64,000 nucleotides of DNA, taken from the NCBI GenBank assembly GCA_940671915.1, contig CALNVZ010003434.1, forward strand, positions 4,971,517 to 5,035,516. Reading direction: 5' to 3'. The notes beneath the pieces were generated by a model. The model made no database searches. It saw only the letters and a program-made list of their open reading frames with translations, and was not told the origin of the DNA. The stretch comes from Paracentrotus lividus (lineage: Eukaryota; Echinodermata; Echinoidea; Camarodonta; Echinidae). This document shows, piece after piece, positions 12,101 to 21,547 of the stretch. A program made the position numbers and the translations under genes. Numbering within the stretch: position 1 is the first letter of the stretch; each line of letters starts with the position of its first letter.

Positions 12101-13958
12101 TGTGCTTTGACATACATGTAAACTTGCATGGTGAATACTAGTACATATAATGTAGCTATTAAAGTTCAAATCGAGGTTTCACTGGTAATTTGAAGGACAC
12201 ACAAAGCCCTTTATTACATGTGCTTTGTAAGCTCCTTCTTCCTACAATGACATGTCTCACTTGCCCTGTACATTACTATGTACTATCAGTTTCGTCAGGT
12301 TGTGCTAAAGTATACCTGTGCTGGTTCGTTTCCACAGTAAATTTGATTATTTTTTCCCCTTATAATCTCAAATACTGAATTTTAGACTGTACCAAATTTG
12401 CTTAAGACTTAACCAACATTAATGTCTCAGGTACATGTATCTTCCAACAATGAATGATAACCTTTTAAGATGAAGACCAATCTGTGCACTTGAAATAATT
12501 GTCAAATGTTGCCCTTTTAAGGTCCTTTATAAACTGAAACAGTATCAGCTTCCCCTTTTGAAAGATCAGAAGTGATATCTTACACAAGTAATTCTAAAGA
12601 ACAAAAGGACAATAAAAGAAAATGTGTAGAATATTCTTTGCATTGGAGAGGGAAAACTTTCAACATAGTCAAGGGGGCTTTAAAAAATAAAAAACAAGAT
12701 TTGGTTTGTTTTTTCGTTTTTCCCGCTAAAAAAATACCACCACGTGTGAAATGTTTAATGTGACTATTTCAGAGATGTTTCTGATTGACCTCAATATGGA
12801 TCAAGTGGCCTTCAGTTCATGTGCAAATTTGCGACTTCCAACTGGCTTACTGCTGAGTAAACAAGTCCTCTCCTGAATAAAATAGGAACTCTACGGACAT
12901 GTACGTATACCATACAGTTGAACCCTCTTCCTGTTCTAACTTGGGCATGTTTTCTTATCAGAAATTTGACTTTCCCAAGTACATTGTGGCTGCAGTTTTA
13001 AACTAAATTGGTTTACATGTTTACAAGAAGAGAGCTTCAAATATGAGCTGTAAAATTGTGAAAAAATAAAGAAGAATTAATGTTGTCTTTTTGTAAAGTT
13101 GTTAAATTAAGGGATGAAAGAATTTTTAAAAAGACTTGATTTTTGTGGTTTTAACTCATCTGCGATAATTTAATTGTGCACGGCCTTTAATAGGTGTAGA
13201 CCTAATTTCCTATTGTTTGTAGATTTTAAGAGATCCCTGTCATTCACTTACTTCCATCGACAAGAGGGTGAAACAAAAGCCTTGGAGTTCAAAAAGGTTG
13301 ACCCACCCAATTAAAAATTTAACAGAACAAGCTTCAAGACAATATTAGTCCATTATAAATCTTTTACTGCTTCGAGACAGTTCAACTCTCTAGTCTCTTT
13401 TGATCTTGCAAAGTTCATCATTATTTTTGTTGTTCTACAAAAAGGAAAATAAGATTTACCAGCACTGTAGATGAAATGATGCAGGGCAACGATCACAGCA
13501 AATAAGATCTCCTCCCTCAGTACAGCTATCACAAGAATCTCTGTTTGTTGCTCTTCCTGTCCTCCTTGGCTCTGTCCTTCGATATTTTCTTGGAGGTTCA
13601 TCACTTTGAGGTGGAGCCACCAAAGCTTGAATTTGCTGAAAATGTAACATGAAAACATTTAAAAACATCTTAAGAGTGAGGATTCTGGGGTTTACAGGAC
13701 GCACAGCAAAGAGCTCCCTTTCCTGGTTCGTTGCGTCGCCATTTTGAAAGAAAAATAACGAGTTCTGTGTGCAAGGGACGGCGCAGCAAGCAAGTTCTGT
13801 TGTTCGCACGCGTTTCAATGGCTGTGCATGAGCAAATGAGAACATCTGTCAAAACGAATTCGACCGACAAACAAGTTGTTCAACGGCAGAAAATGACTTT
13901 CACTTACCATCATAAGACCTCCAGACGTGTCCAGATCATACTGGACAGTCGTAGCCAT
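1..13958 (-). CDS. PHF12: PHF12 (Pf1) gene, 5' part, seven exons, runs off the left edge
   Basis: PHD finger protein 12 is a nuclear chromatin reader that joins the SIN3-HDAC corepressor to MRG15 and TLE. Seven exons are joined in phase: 13908-13958, 13460-13635, 5051-5123, 3414-3631, 2237-2508, 1721-1832 and <1-131. Visible in order: an N-terminal [10 protein letters not shown] motif; a first C4HC3 PHD finger with DSCDSC, CCDRCP and FHLQCC, ending WLCHRC; a Lys/Glu-rich linker; a SIN3-interaction-like helix ([15 protein letters not shown]); and a second PHD finger ([25 protein letters not shown]). This order and spacing match vertebrate PHF12. The start ATG is the only one in frame ahead of the conserved motif. 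The C-terminal half, including the FHA-like region of the family, lies outside the window. Intron 2 is about 8.3 kb. Exon 1 recurs as a damaged copy at 17752-17800. Identification is firm; exon borders are read by eye. Confidence 0.93.
535..807 (-). repeat. Repeat family A, first part (PHF12 copy)
   Basis: Together with 1671-1712 this matches 53430-53720 in an RFC5 intron in the same orientation. Shared blocks on the minus strand include GAGGTTTTGGAATC, AAATGATAA, GAGCAATCCTT and AAATTATTGTT.TGGTCAT. In both genes the repeat starts within about 20 bp of the splice donor. Confidence 0.7.
808..1670. mobile_element. hAT-like non-autonomous DNA transposon
   Basis: Ends CAGAGCTGCCAACC and GGTTGGCAGCTCTG form perfect 14-bp terminal inverted repeats. 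The flanks repeat CATTTCC (7 of 8 bases of an 8-bp target duplication), and the related RFC5 repeat has a single copy there, serving as an empty site. TIR form and duplication length suggest hAT. No transposase; the interior contains GCGCGC-rich sequence and paired AATTTTCTCC/TTACCGCTAAGAA blocks. Confidence 0.75.
1721..1832 (-). CDS. PHF12: PHF12 exon 6, start of second PHD finger
   Basis: Acceptor TTTACAG, donor AA|GTAAGA. Encodes a Lys-rich stretch, then [14 protein letters not shown], the first two zinc ligands of PHD2. Phase joins exactly to exon 7. The intron just past the donor holds the repeat shared with RFC5. Confidence 0.9.
2068..2098. repeat. Perfect hairpin, 14-bp arms, 3-nt loop
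   Basis: Arms AACATGACATAGAT and ATCTATGTCATGTT around GCA, in PHF12 intron 5 (1833-2236). The rest of that intron is low-complexity T-rich sequence. Confidence 0.8.
2237..2508 (-). CDS. PHF12: PHF12 exon 5, acidic linker and SIN3-interaction-like helix
   Basis: Begins with G completing AAG, then EAQIEAG; continues through an E/K-rich acidic run to [19 protein letters not shown] and LPPEM, and ends APLPG at donor GTAAGTG. The helix aligns with the segment between the two PHD fingers of human Pf1 that binds the SIN3 PAH2 domain. Confidence 0.9.
2509..2997 (-). other. PHF12 intron 4, non-repeat part
   Basis: AT-rich intron sequence between exon 5 and the 103-bp array. No other structure seen. 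Confidence 0.6.
2998..3486. repeat. 103-bp tandem repeat containing an exon-intron boundary
   Basis: About 4.7 copies at an exact 103-bp period (the TTACTTGTAG motif starts at 3101, 3204, 3307 and 3410). Each unit carries the last ~70 nt of PHF12 exon 4 and, in four units, an intact AA|GTAAGT donor on the minus strand. The distal partial copy near 3000 has lost it. Copies differ at only a few bases, so the array is young or homogenised. Confidence 0.9.
3414..3631 (-). CDS. PHF12: PHF12 exon 4, charged linker; 3' end inside a 103-bp tandem repeat
   Basis: Starts in phase 0 (PLNTETS) after a pyrimidine-poor acceptor and encodes a Lys/Glu-rich, probably helical linker. The last 18 residues are [18 protein letters not shown]. 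Donor AA|GTAAGT joins in phase to exon 5. The final ~73 nt and the donor are the last copy of the tandem array at 2998-3486. The linker matches vertebrate PHF12 poorly; the assignment rests on position, phase and open frame. Confidence 0.7.
3632..5050 (-). other. PHF12 intron 3 with a short minisatellite
   Basis: At 4034-4150 about four copies of a ~29-bp unit beginning AATGTAATTATAA run in tandem. The rest is AT-rich intron with no recognised gene. Confidence 0.65.
5051..5123 (-). CDS. PHF12: PHF12 exon 3, end of first PHD finger
   Basis: Acceptor TTTGCAG, donor CAG|GTAAGA. Encodes [19 protein letters not shown] followed by TVAPQ, which completes PHD1. It is separated from exon 2 by about 8.3 kb, but codon phase and family sequence both join. 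Confidence 0.92.
6404..6549. mobile_element. Foldback MITE built on GGAGACGTCTCC palindromes
   Basis: Arms 6404-6457 and 6496-6549 are inverted copies (GCGACGGATAAAAAGTAT against ATACTTTTAATCCGTCGC). Each arm ends in the self-palindrome GGAGACGTCTCC next to CGATATCG. A related copy is at 25790-26050. Confidence 0.75.
7732..8325. mobile_element. TTAA-target foldback MITE, ~255-bp arms
   Basis: Ends AGGGGAATCCAACCC and GGGTTGGATTCCCCC, flanked by TTAA at 7728-7731 and 8326-8329. Arms extend inward to about 7985 and 8080, including GTTATAAAAT/ATTTTATAAC and GGATCCTCAAATTGGCAT with its complement. A TTAA duplication is typical of piggyBac or Kolobok-type elements. No transposase. Confidence 0.85.
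13460..13635 (-). CDS. PHF12: PHF12 exon 2, first PHD finger (N-terminal half)
   Basis: Acceptor TTTTCAG, donor GTAAAT. Encodes QIQALVAPP, a basic stretch with RRTGRATN, then the zinc ligands of PHD1 (DSCDSC, CCDRCP, FHLQC). It ends in phase 2 (TG) and the next exon supplies T, restoring the last Cys of the FHLQCC motif. Confidence 0.93.
13636..13907 (-). other. PHF12 intron 1
   Basis: From about 13694 leftward-to-rightward this sequence is also present after the N gap (from about 17538), so the false duplication begins inside this intron. Confidence 0.7.
13908..13958 (-). CDS. PHF12: PHF12 exon 1 (start codon)
   Basis: Encodes 17 residues from ATG to GGLMM and ends at donor GTAAGTG in phase 0. 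It carries the conserved [11 protein letters not shown]-terminus of PHF12. Undamaged here, unlike the copy at 17752-17800. Confidence 0.9.
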
Positions 13959-14160
13959 CTTGCTGTTTGGTCTGCTTGTCTACTGAATCAACGGTTATTC
14001 GGAAAACTAGATGCAAAAGACTCAAAGATTTCCCAAAAAGTCTACGGCCCCGTGTGTGGTAATGCACGGTACGACATCCCCACAAGTAGCCGCCGCCGTG
14101 AGTTATCGCACGACGAAGGTGCTCCGATATAATGCTCGGGTCAACTCAAGGTTGCTTGAT
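13959..14160 (-). promoter_or_regulatory. Presumed PHF12 5' UTR and promoter region
   Basis: Lies directly upstream of the PHF12 ATG and is more GC-rich than the introns (for example AGCCGCCGCCGTGAG). No TATA box or defined start is visible. Placement by position only. Confidence 0.35.
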
Positions 14161-14638
14161 GGAAATTCTTCTCCTGAAAAATATAAATAAAGAATTTTCT
14201 CCAAATTAGGCAGAGACAGACATATTGAATACAGCAATCGATGAGCAAAGTTCGGAGAGATAACACAGCTCTGACAGGCAAAAATTCCCCAAAATATAAT
14301 CCGGTCTACACAGTAGATTACAGGGGAGAGAAATTTACATTTTCGAGGAGCCCCGATGGTGGCGCAAGACTGCGCATGCTCAGCTCATTGATTAGTATTG
14401 CGCATGTGTACAAATCCAGACTTCAATAAAATGCGCGAAATCGAATTCATAAGCCATGTGGGTGAAAATAATTGATAAAGATAATTTTAAAAAATTTAAA
14501 AAGATAATATTATAATGGGTCTGAAATCAGTGTCAGAAATGAAAGGGAAACAAGAAGGTTCCCACAAACACTACCTCATAATTCTTCAAGGTGTTCTCAT
14601 CCAGTCGCTGGAGAAATCGTTCAAAATATCAATCATAA
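14161..14638. other. PHF12 upstream sequence, no gene seen
   Basis: Intergenic sequence inside the duplicated block. Nothing recognised; the small ORF at 14241-14429 is broken in the second copy. Confidence 0.5.
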
Positions 14639-14815
14639 CAGGGGCCGCGGAGCGTTTTTGAAAGTGGAGATGCTGAGCCCAAAGTGTGGGGGGGGGGGCT
14701 GAACAGGCTAAAAATCACAAATGCATGTTCATTTTTGTACACGTTGGCTGAAAAAAAAGTGGGGGCTGAAGCCCCCCCCCCCCCCCCCCCCCCCCCCCCG
14801 TCTCCGCGGCCCCTG
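14639..14815. mobile_element. Small palindromic hAT-like MITE with a long C run
   Basis: Ends CAGGGGCCGCGGAG and CTCCGCGGCCCCTG are inverted copies, with CATAA on both sides. The interior has a G run near 14689 and a run of more than 25 C near 14772. A copy lies at 18470-18637. Confidence 0.7.
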
Positions 14816-15219
14816 CATAATATCAAAAGTTTACTATCAAAATATCAATCGCAGGCCTGCCTATACTGCACGCACAAAAGATAATTATATCACTCGAGAG
14901 CAAATGATATTGGCTCAACTTTAAGTTTGTCTCAGACTTAGGCCTACATGATTTATATACAAAAAATAGTCTTGCCAGGGCGAGTTGGCAGTATTAGCAA
15001 ATGTTTTTATTACAATGCCATACAGAATTCTCTCCCTAATCGTTGCTCTGTACTGTAAAGGAGTTTCTATAATGAGACCAAAACAATATAATGATACTGT
15101 GCCTTAAAATTTTGTTTTCTCCACGACTTACCATAAATATCATGTTTTTATGTTTTGAACTAATTATGTGCATACTGTTACGTGTTAGAGTTTGTTGTGA
15201 ATATGTTTCATGTAAATAT

Positions 15220-15372
15220 TACAATTTAAAATAATTTTATTCTGTTTAGGCCTATAGTGTTATATGTTGTGACCCCGTAAAGAAGCCCTATAGAAGGCTT
15301 ATCCAGTGTCAAGCTTATATGAATGATGTTTAAATACTTGTACTTGACAAATCAAATCAAATCAAATCAATT
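15220..15372 (+). mobile_element. LINE 3' tail fragment ending in (AAATC)n
   Basis: Ends TACTTGTACTTGACAAATC followed by three to four AAATC units, a form typical of CR1/L2-like 3' ends. The preceding ~150 bp has no ORF. Repeated at about 19060-19190. Confidence 0.5.
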
Positions 15373-15660
15373 ATGCAGCTCTTTGTCGATTCGAACTATT
15401 TTTTTCTAGATCCAAGCCAGATTACCAGTCCTAAACGAATATTAAAATTTTTCATCATGTCTATCAAACGTCTACCAATAGACATGGACCTACTGATTTT
15501 TTTTATTTCTATTTATTTTTTTATTTTTTTTTCTATTTTTTTTGGGGGGGGGCTGTTTGCTTTTTTTTTTTTCTTCTTTTTTTGGCTTTTTTTCAAGACT
15601 ATTTGTTTGATCTGCTGATTGATTTTATTTGTCAATTAGGCATGTTAGGCCTAATACATC
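15373..15660. other. T-rich and G-run sequence, no gene
   Basis: Long T tracts with an internal GGGGGGGGG. The ORF across it is low complexity and not credible. Confidence 0.5.
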
Positions 15661-17400
15661 AATTCGGTTCGGTGGCGGATTCAAGCAGGGGCGCAGGGGA
15701 CGCGCGCCCACTCTATAATTTGAAAACCACTCATTGACTACTATACATGTATTAAAATAAGAAAATTTCGGGCGGCTCATACCCTTATCGGGACTGGCGC
15801 CCCTTCTATTTTCAATCCTTGATCCGCCATTGCCAGATTGCGATACTACAAAATATGCATATATGAGAGGAGAGCCCAATCCGGAAAGGCTTAATTGGAT
15901 TTGAATCGTACTGCGATAACAATAGTAGAAACAGTGACATTATCAACAATCAATAATTTTGTTAGAACTGTACTTATGTAACAAACAAATTATTGTATCA
16001 TGACAAGCAAAACGCTACAAAACACAATGTACATGCTTATTTTGACTATAATCTAACGGCTTACTGATAATTATGTTAATGCATAAGTTCATGACAGAGG
16101 CGGCGAAACCGGGTTGGGTGGCGGCACAGTGCCCCCAACCCACTTTTTCGTCCACCATAAAATTGCCCCTTTTCATGACCCCAAAGTGCCTCTTTTCTTA
16201 AAAAAGAAGCCTTTGAGAGCCTGGTTTTGAAAAGTCCCATGGACAATTTCTGTTTTAAAAAGGGGCACTTCTAACACTAAAAAGTGCCCCTTATTACTCC
16301 ATTATGTCTTTGAAAACCACGAATGTTCGCGCTCGCGGATATTGGGTCATAATCAGGCGCGTATCCAGGAATTGGCACCCCGGGGCCCCGATGTGATTTT
16401 GATTTTGGCGCCCCATATCAATTCTACTCTATGTAAAATGTAAAGTTAACGTATACCAATGTGCGGCATTATATCGTAATTAAACAAGGCGCGTCCATTA
16501 TCTAAGAGGCCAGACGCAACGAAGCGACGTTGGAAATACGACTGACAAGCATAGAAATCTATACAGCTGGCTGCAATAATAAATTAGCTACAAAAACTCG
16601 CTTAAGAAGACTTCCCTGCAGCTGGAATGGTATTATCCGTTCGGTTCAGCAATCTACTCGTACATGAAGATGAAAGAAATTAATGAACTTTTATATGTTG
16701 TTAGTTAATAGATTCTCCAGACCAGATGGAGGAAATACACATTTGGGCAAGCTTATAACATTATTGTGATGAAGTTGTAATCAGAATCTTTATTTCACAT
16801 AGATTGATGTTCCAAACGCTTATTGATATAAGTAGTGATCTTGTCACTCTTGCGAAGACGCCGTCCACATGCGATATGCATGTGATATGCGGAAATATCG
16901 ACCCATCGAGTAAAGATTCTATTGTGATAATGTTCAAAGTGACAGGACTTTTTCTTAACCAATCGAAATGAATTTACCATCTCTGGAAAGGTGAGAAATC
17001 AAGCTTTTAAAAACGGCTTGATCATTAAGCCGTAATATAATTATGCGTTATCCAGGAAGATAATTATGTGGGCGTATGAGCTATTTTGAGAGCAAAATTG
17101 GCCATATTGTACAGGAATTTGATCTGATTAGGATTTCGAATTGACACAAGTGACAGGACTTTTTTTCCCTTTGCAGTAAAGTTATTCCTATTTTTGAAAA
17201 AAAAAGACTCTTAGCGACTTATTCAAGTTGATCATTTCTTTGAAAAGGTAGTTGCTCGCCATAATCAAGAAACAAAGTGAAAAACTGTGCAAAATACAAA
17301 ATGTCTATGGCAGCGTTTGATTTGCGTAGAGTGATAGCGCCCTCTTCCTCTTAAGTTTACAACTAGAATTGATATGCCAAATGGTGGATCCAGAAAGGTA
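15661..17400. mobile_element. Diverged DNA-transposon remnant (first copy)
   Basis: Begins near GGTGGCGGATTCAAGC, which with GGGGACGCGCGCCC is the inverted form of the right end of the element at 21548-24453. From about 16413 it matches 23341-24240 directly, including GCGTCCATTAT and CCACATGCGATATGCATGTG. No intact transposase. The 61-residue minus ORF at 16795-16980 recurs at 20599-20784 only because of the duplication. Confidence 0.55.
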
Positions 17401-17502
17401 CATCTTATTTTTTCCCGTTACATGTTACACCGGGCGAGCCAAAAGGTACACTCAAATTTTTTCACGTCACGCAGGCGGAGCGATAAGCGGGAGGGGGGGG
17501 GG

Positions 17503-17527
17503 NNNNNNNNNNNNNNNNNNNNNNNNN
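17503..17527. other. Assembly gap, exactly 25 N
   Basis: Flanked on both sides by copies of the same ~3.8 kb. The left side ends in a G run. Confidence 0.99.
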
Positions 17528-17751
17528 AAAGAGAGAGATGACGCACAGCAAAGGCTCCCTTTCCTGGTTCGTTGCGTCGCCATTTTGAAAAGAAAAATAA
17601 CGAGTTCTGTGTGGCAAGGGACGGCGCAGCAAGCAAGTTCTGTTGTTCGCACGCGTTTCAATGGCTGTGCATGAGCAAATGAGAACATCTGTCAAAACGA
17701 ATTCGACCGACAAACAAGTTGTTCAAACGGCAGAAAATGACTTTCACTTAC

Positions 17752-17800
17752 CATCATCAGACCTCAGACGTGTCCAGATCATACTGACAGTCGTAGCCAT
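17752..17800 (-). pseudogene. Damaged copy of PHF12 exon 1
   Basis: Matches 13908-13958 but is 49 instead of 51 nt: two single-base losses and one substitution shift the frame after MATTV. The donor GTAAGTG is kept. More likely an assembly artefact than a true paralogous exon, since the surrounding 3.8 kb is also copied. Confidence 0.8.
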
Positions 17801-18469
17801 CTTGCTGTTTGGTCTGCTTGTCTACTGAATCAGGTTATTCGGAAAATAGATGGCAAAAGACTCAAAGATTTCCCAAAAAGTCCTAACGGCCCCGTGTGTG
17901 GTAATGCAGGTACGACATCCCACAAGTAGCCGCCGCCGTGAGTTATCGCACGACGAAGGTGCTCCGATATAATGCTCGGGTCAACTCAAGGTTGCTTGAT
18001 GGAAATCTTCTCCTGAAAATATAAATAAAGAATTTTTCCAAATTAGGCAGAGACAGACATATTGAATACAGCAATCGATGAGCAAAGTTCGGAGAGATAA
18101 CACGCTCTGACAGGCAAAAATTCCCCAAAATATAATCGGTCTACACAGTAGATTACAGGGGAGAGAAATTTACATTTTCGAGGAGCCCCGATGGTGGCGC
18201 AAGACTGCGGCATGCTCAGCTCATTGATTAGTATTGCGCATGTGTACAAATCCAGACTTCAATAAAATGCGCGAAATCGAATTCATAAGCCATGTGGTGA
18301 AAATAATTGATAAAGATAATTTTAAAAAATTTAAAAAGATATATTTAATGGGTCTGAAATCAGTGTCAGAAAATGAAAGGGAAACAAGAGGTTCCCACAA
18401 ACACTACCTCATAATTCTTCAGGTGTTCTCATCCAGTCGCTGGAGAAATCGTTCAAATATCAATCAAAA

Positions 18470-18637
18470 CAGGGGCGCGCGGAGCGTTTTTGAAAGTGGA
18501 GATGCTGAGCCAAAAGTGTGGGGGGGGGGCTTGAACAGGCTAAAAATCACAAATGCATGTTCATTTTTGTACACGGTTGGCTGAAAAAAAAAGTGGGGGC
18601 TGAAGCCCGCCCCCCCCCCCCCGTCTCCGCGGCCCTG
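18470..18637. mobile_element. Second copy of the palindromic hAT-like MITE
   Basis: Copy of 14639-14815 with a shorter C run and several indels. Part of the duplicated block. Confidence 0.65.
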
Positions 18638-21306
18638 CATAATATCAAAAGTTTACTATCAAAATATCAATCGCAGGCCTGCCTATACTGCACGCACAAA
18701 GATAATTATAATCACTCGAGAGCAAATGATATTGGCTCAACTTTAAGTTTGTCTCAGACTTAGGCCTACATGATTATATACAAAAAATAGTCTTGCCAGG
18801 GCGAGTTGGCAGTATTAGCAAATGTTTTTATTACAATGCCATACAGAATTCTCTCCCTAATCGTTGCTCTTGTACTGTAAAGGAGTTTTCATAATGAGAC
18901 CAAAACAATATAATGATACTGTGCCTTAAAATTTTGTTTTCTCCACGACTTACCATAAATATCATGTTTTTATGTTTTGAACTAATTATGTGCATACTGT
19001 TACGTGTTAGAGTTTGTTGTGAATATGTTTCATGTAATATTACAATTTAAAATAATTTTATTCTGTTAGGCCTATAGTGTTATATGTTGTGACCCCGTAA
19101 AGAAGCCCTATAGAAGGCTTATCCAGTGTCAAGCTTATATGAATGATGTTTAAATACTTGTACTTGACAAATCAAATCAAATCAAATCAATTATGCAGCT
19201 CTTTGTCGATTCGAACTATTTTTTTCTAGATCCAAGCCAGATTACCAGTCCTAAACGAATATTAAATTTTTTCATCATGTCTATCAAACGTCTACCAATA
19301 GACATGGACCTACTGATTTTTTTATTTCTATTTATTTTTTATTTTTTTTTTCTATTTTTTTGGGGGGGGGCTGTTGCTTTTTTTTTTTTTCTTCTTTTTT
19401 TGGCTTTTTTTCAAGACTATTTGTTTGATTCTGCTGATGGATTTATTTGTCAATTAGGCATGTTAGGCCTAATACATCAATTCGGTTCGGTGGCGGATTC
19501 AAGCAGGGGCGCAGGGGACGCGCGCCCACTCTATAATTTGAAAACCACTCATTGACTACTATACATGTATTAAATAAGAAAATTTCGGGCGGCTCATACC
19601 TTATCGGGACTGGCGCCCCTTCTATTTCATCCTTGATCGCCATTGCCAGATTGCGATACTACAAAATATGCATATATGAGAGGAGAGCCCAATCCGGAAA
19701 GGCTTAATTGGATTTTGAATCGTACTGCGAAAACAATAGTAGAAAAGTGACATTATCAACAATCAATAATTTTGTTAGAACTGTACTTATGTAACAACAA
19801 ATTATTGTATTCATGACAAGCAAAACGCTACAAAACAATGTACATGCTTATTTTGACTATAAATCTAACGGCTTACTGATAATTATGTTAATGCATAAGT
19901 TCATGACAGAGGCGGCGAAACCGGGTTGGGTGGCGGCACAGTGCCCCAACCCACTTTTTCGTCCACCATAAAATTGCCCCTTTTCATGACCCAAAGTGCT
20001 CTTTTCTTAAAAAAGAAGCCTTGAGAGCCTGGTTTTGAAAAGTCGCCATGGACAATTTCTGTTTAAAAAGGGGCACTTCTAACACTAAAAAGTGCCCCTT
20101 ATTACTCCATTATGTCTTTGAAAACCACGAATGTTCGCGCTCGCGGATATTGGGTCATAATCAGGCGCGTATCCAGGAATTGGCACCGGGGCCCCGATGT
20201 GATTTGATTTTGGCGCCCCATATCAATTCTACTCTATGTAAATATGTAAAGTTAACGTATCAATGTGCGGCATATATAGTAATTAAACAAGGCGCGTCCA
20301 TTATCTAAGAGGCCAGACGCAACGAAGCGACGTTGGAAATACGACTGACAAGCATAGAAATCTATACAGCTGGCTGCAATAAATAAATTAGCTACAAAAA
20401 CTCGCTTAAGAAGACTTCCCTGCAGCTGGAATGGTATTATCCGTTCGGTTCAGCAATCTACTCGTACATGAAGATGAAAGAAATTAATGAACTTTTATAT
20501 GTTGTTAGTTAATAGATTCTCCAGACCAGATGGAGGAAATACACATTTGGGCAAGCTTATAACATTATTGTGATGAAGTTGTAATCAGAATCTTTATTTC
20601 ACATAGATTGATGTTCCAAACGCTTATTGATATAAGTAGTGATCTTGTCACTCTTGCGAAGACGCCGTCCACATGCGATATGCATGTGATATGCGGAAAT
20701 ATCGACCCATCGAGTAAAGATTCTATTGTGATAATGTTCAAAGTGACAGGACTTTTTCTTAACCAATCGAAATGAATTTACCATCTCTGGAAAGGTGGAA
20801 ATTCAAGCTTTTAAAAACGGCTTGATCATTAAGCCGTAATATAATTATGCGTTATCCAGGAAGATAATTATGTGGCGTATGAGCTATTTGAGAGCAAAAT
20901 TGGCCATATTGTACAGGAATTTGATCTGATTAGGATTTCGAATTGACACAAGTGACAGGACTTTTTTTCCCTTTGCAGTAAGTTATTCCTATTTTTGAAA
21001 AAAAAAGACTCTTAGCGACTTATTCAAGTTGATCATTTCTTTGAAAAGGTAGTTGCTCGCCATAATCAAGAAACAAAGTGAAAAAACTGTGCAAATACAA
21101 AATGTCTATGGCAGCGTTTGATTTGCGTAGAGTGATAGCGCCCTCTTCCTCTTAAGTTTACAACTAGAATTGATATGCCAAATGGTGGATCCAGAAAGGT
21201 ACATCTTATTTTTTCCCGTTACATGTTACAACGGGCGAGCCAAAAAAGGTACATCAAATTTTTTCACGTCACGCAGGCGGAGCGATAAGCGGGAGGGGGG
21301 GGGGGG

Positions 21307-21547
21307 TAGTGCTGAAATTTTTTCCAGCCTTCGGCAATCGTAATGTCATATATCAGCAGTTAGATGTCAATCGGCAAAAATCATGTACATATTATTTTCG
21401 GGGGGGGGGGTTTACTAAATGTCCCGTATTCTCAAAAGCCGCCTAACTTTAAGCCTTGCCTAAATCCGTCGTTTTACTATGGCCTGCTAAAAGGGAATCA
21501 ATCTCAAAAAGTGGATGTTCAGTTTATTCATCATAATTGTTGGTAGT
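21307..21547. other. Short unique intergenic stretch
   Basis: No gene seen. Includes a G run near 21401. Confidence 0.5.

Larger units (their letters stand above)
5124..13459 (-). other. PHF12 intron 2 (about 8.3 kb)
   Basis: Contains the palindromic element at 6404-6549 and the TTAA foldback at 7732-8325 (own entries), a diverged direct duplication near 12050-12120 and 12180-12240 (both include AAAGCCCTTT followed by GTGCTTTG), and many ACATGTACATGTACAT runs. The remaining ORFs are short and show no domain or codon-like pattern. Confidence 0.7.
13694..17502. repeat. Left copy of a ~3.8-kb duplication beside an N gap
   Basis: Nearly identical to 17538-21306 over its whole length, in direct orientation. 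Differences are mostly single-base indels, many in or near homopolymers. It includes PHF12 exon 1, the palindromic element at 14639-14815, a LINE tail and a transposon remnant. It ends in a G run at the N gap. Confidence 0.9.
17538..21306. repeat. Right copy of the ~3.8-kb duplication, indel-rich
   Basis: Direct copy of 13694-17502. It runs through the G run at its end into unique sequence at about 21307, where the left copy hits the gap. Contains a frameshifted PHF12 exon 1, the palindromic element at 18470-18637, a LINE tail near 19060-19190 and the transposon remnant at about 19480-21210. Confidence 0.9.

Noticed and set aside
16795..16980. Conserved 61-residue minus-strand ORF (also at 20599-20784)
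   Set aside because: Its identity comes from the false duplication. The diverged third copy near 23630-23810 does not preserve the same minus frame convincingly.
17752..17800. A second PHF12 gene or alternative first exon
   Set aside because: The whole 3.8-kb neighbourhood is copied, the exon is frameshifted and a 25-N gap lies between; an assembly artefact is simpler.
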